DNA of 7,429 bases from assembly GCA_020629335.1 (NCBI GenBank), contig JAHDDN010000055.1:793-8221 (forward strand). Direction: 5' to 3'. The DNA comes from Chitinophagales bacterium (GTDB taxonomy: Bacteria > Bacteroidota > Bacteroidia > Chitinophagales > UBA2359). Of this stretch, positions 6,428 through 7,429 are shown piece after piece (the first letter of the stretch is position 1; every line of letters begins with the position of its first letter). Under the pieces are notes generated by a model. It was not told the origin of the DNA and did not search any database. It was given only the letters and a program-made list of their open reading frames with translations. The position numbers and the translations under genes are program-made.

Positions 6428-6456
6428 GTAGGGGCGGACCTACGTGTCCGCCCTCC
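6428..6456. repeat. GTAGGGGCG REP-like hairpin, copy 1
   Basis: GGGCGGAC (6432-6439) pairs perfectly with GTCCGCCC (6446-6453) around a 6-base loop, framed by GTAG and TCC. It lies 20 bases after the stop of the small secreted protein. No T-run follows, so it is a weak terminator candidate and more likely a REP-like palindrome. A second copy with different inner bases lies at 6552-6581. Confidence 0.75.
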
Positions 6457-6519
6457 TGAGAAATGAATAGGCGAGTGCATAGCACAAGCAAAAATCACTC
6501 ATTATTCATAGTTAAATTA

Positions 6520-6740
6520 GGGGCTTCCCCTTTCTTATTTTTCATCGGATCGTAGGGGCGCTACCTATGTGTGCGCCCTCCGATGAAAAATAAGAAAGGG
6601 TCGGGCTGTCCGCTCTCATGTGGCTATGCTGCTCCTACTTCGCTAAGGCTCTCTTGTCTTCCACTGCGTGGCAAGCCTGCGTGAGCCCAAGCTACGTAAG
6701 TCGCATCATTAACGCCACATACCGCTACCATCCCTAAGCC
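6520..6740 (-). repeat. Structured dispersed element, copy B (inverted relative to A)
   Basis: Read on the minus strand, this copy starts with the same GGCTT-AGGGATGGTAGCGG end as copy A (first 29 bases identical, 6712-6740) and finishes with the same CAGCCCGA and GGAAGCCCC strings. Stem positions on the plus strand are GGCTT/AAGCC (6522-6526, 6736-6740), ATGTGGC/GCCACAT (6618-6624, 6714-6720), CTAC/GTAA-G region (6635-6638, 6696-6700), GCT/AGC (6642-6644, 6690-6692), GGCTC/GAGCC (6647-6651, 6683-6687), CTTG/CAAG (6653-6656, 6672-6675) and CCAC-tgc-GTGG (6661-6671). Several of these stems differ in sequence from copy A yet still pair, which argues for selection or descent of a folded structure. 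The second domain is a perfect 22-bp stem holding a GTAGGGGCG hairpin. It is non-coding on all frames inspected. Confidence 0.75.
6528..6600. repeat. 22-bp perfect inverted repeat enclosing a REP-like hairpin
   Basis: The arms 6528-6549 and 6579-6600 are perfect reverse complements (CCCTTTCTTATTTT... with ...AATAAGAAAGGG). Their 29-base loop contains the second GTAGGGGCG repeat (6552-6581, overlapping the right arm start), whose GGGCGC (6556-6561) and GCGCCC (6573-6578) also pair. The whole 73-base stretch can fold as one long hairpin. It occupies the position of the second stem of copy B and looks like a REP nested in a host palindrome. Confidence 0.85.
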
Positions 6741-6791
6741 AGTTTTTAGTATATTAGTAATTGGTCTATTGATAATTAGTTTTAAGAAATC

Positions 6792-6941
6792 TATGGACTA
6801 TCAACCAAAAAAACCTAACAGTGAGCGCAGCGAACGATCTATAACATCTATCGACTATGGACCATCGACTATCAACCAAAAAATCTGACAGTGAGCGCAG
6901 CGAACGATCTCTCACCTGCCAGCGAACGCAGTGAGCGATCT
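6792..6941. repeat. Heptamer and GAGCGCAGCGAACG repeat array
   Basis: This array ends 1 base before the Fur stop codon (minus strand, 6943-6945). Heptamers TATGGAC, TATCAAC (6792-6805) and TATCGAC, TATGGAC, CATCGAC, TATCAAC (6849-6876) each lead into ATCAACC + A-run + CTRACAG and then GTGAGCGCAGCGAACGATCT (6821-6840 and 6891-6910), giving a unit of about 70 bp. A third, rearranged block with AGCGAACGCAGTGAGCGATCT-like order lies at 6921-6941. The same module order occurs at 49-85 beside the hydroxylase gene. No coding function is evident. Confidence 0.85.
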
Positions 6942-6942
6942 A

Positions 6943-7362
6943 TTAAGCACTACACTTATCACAAACCCCCTGCACCAAATAATTAATATTACTAGCCTTA
7001 AAACCCTCAGGCAAATCAATCAAAGGAATACTAACCGAATTAATGCAAGTAGTCGTACCACACTTTAAACAAGAAAAATGAATATGCTCATCATGATGGG
7101 CATGTTGATCGCAAGCCTCTGAACAAATCGCATACTTGCTTGTACCAGAGCCATCCACTACCTTATGTAATATCCCCTTATCCACAAAGGTGTTCAAAGT
7201 ACGATAAATCGTCACCCGATCATATTCACTTAATTGCTCCTCCAAACTATGAGGAGCCACCGCATGATCATCAGCCGCCAATAGCATATCAAGCACATCC
7301 ACTCGACAAGGCGTCTTACGGAGCTGACTATTCTTTAATATTTTAACTGATTGTTGTTGCAT
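6943..7362 (-). CDS. Fur-family metal-responsive transcriptional regulator
   Basis: This 139-residue cytoplasmic dimeric repressor of the Fur/Zur/PerR family has an N-terminal winged helix (about 10-80) including the recognition helix in DRVTIYRTLNTFVDKGIL (48-65). The C-terminal part (about 81-139) provides dimerisation and metal binding. A structural zinc site is visible as Cys98-x2-Cys101 and Cys134-x2-Cys137. A His-rich segment at 87-95 (HAHHDEHIH) supplies ligands for a regulatory metal. These marks fit Fur or Zur; the sequence alone does not decide between iron and zinc, and no transporter or uptake operon lies in the window to help. The ATG at 7360-7362 gives normal family length. It appears to be monocistronic, with a palindrome upstream that may serve autoregulation. 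Confidence 0.88.
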   Translation of the reverse strand: MQQQSVKILKNSQLRKTPCRVDVLDMLLAADDHAVAPHSLEEQLSEYDRVTIYRTLNTFVDKGILHKVVDGSGTSKYAICSEACDQHAHHDEHIHFSCLKCGTTTCINSVSIPLIDLPEGFKASNINYLVQGVCDKCSA

Positions 7363-7371
7363 ACTTACCTT

Positions 7372-7387
7372 AACAATTTACAATGTT
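7372..7387. promoter_or_regulatory. Imperfect palindrome upstream of the Fur-family gene
   Basis: AACAATTTACAATGTT is a 16-bp imperfect inverted repeat (12 of 16 positions symmetric, arms AACA/TGTT) located 10-25 bases before the start codon. Its position and AT-rich dyad form fit an operator for a Fur-family dimer. It is not a close match to the classical Fur box as remembered, so the assignment is tentative. Confidence 0.35.
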
Positions 7388-7401
7388 TTATCGTTTTGTA
7401 C

Positions 7402-7419
7402 AGACGCGTATTCGCGTCT
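7402..7419. repeat. AGACGCG hairpin upstream of the Fur-family gene
   Basis: AGACGCG (7402-7408) and CGCGTCT (7413-7419) form a perfect 7-bp stem with a tatt loop, followed by CTG. It resembles the 2152-2172 hairpin in its AGACG...CGTCTCT frame while the inner stem bases differ. It lies at the window edge, so its relation to a neighbouring gene on the right is unknown. Confidence 0.6.
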
Positions 7420-7429
7420 CTGCATATTC

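Noticed and set aside
6432..6453. Intrinsic terminator for the LytTR/secreted-protein transcript.
   Set aside because: The hairpin is strong, but no T-run follows on either strand, and the same frame recurs at 6552-6581 inside another repeat, so a repeat is the better call.

Overview
The window looks like a chromosomal segment of a Bacteroidota, most likely a Saprospiria-like lineage. The evidence is a 963-residue adhesin that ends in a gliding-motility/type IX secretion (T9SS type B) C-terminal domain, a LytTR response regulator, promoter-like TAnnTTTG motifs, no recognisable Shine-Dalgarno sites, and AT-rich genes separated by more GC-rich intergenic repeats. The lineage is inferred from protein style; there is no rRNA or other marker.

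Layout. Positions 1-172 are non-coding repeats: a duplicated 55-bp unit and a heptamer tandem array. Next, on the minus strand, come a pterin-dependent phenylalanine 4-hydroxylase (173-883) and a type II toxin-antitoxin pair in higB-higA order (1645 down to 994) with a tandem 20-bp operator-like repeat at its promoter. Positions 1646-2180 hold no gene but contain a structured dispersed element (copy A) and a hairpin at the adhesin's 3' end. The adhesin gene (5072 down to 2181) is divergent from a LytTR response regulator (5296-6027), which is followed by a small secreted protein (6091-6408). Positions 6409-6942 hold no gene but contain two GTAGGGGCG-type hairpins, a second, inverted copy of the structured element (copy B), and a second heptamer-repeat array. 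A Fur-family metal-responsive regulator (7362 down to 6943) closes the window, with a palindrome and a hairpin upstream of its start.

How the parts relate. The toxin and antitoxin form an operon. The response regulator and the small secreted protein are co-directional with a 63-nt gap and may be co-transcribed. The adhesin shares its upstream region with the response regulator, so regulation between them is possible but unproven; no sensor kinase is present. The hydroxylase and the Fur protein look like stand-alone genes.

The most unusual content is non-coding. Copies A (1837-2072, plus) and B (6520-6740, minus) share their boundaries and junction strings but carry different stem sequences that each still pair internally. 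This is the signature of a folded RNA or DNA element, closed by GGCTT/AAGCC and containing two helical domains. One domain loop appears to host other small repeats. The two copies are inverted and share a perfect 29-bp end.
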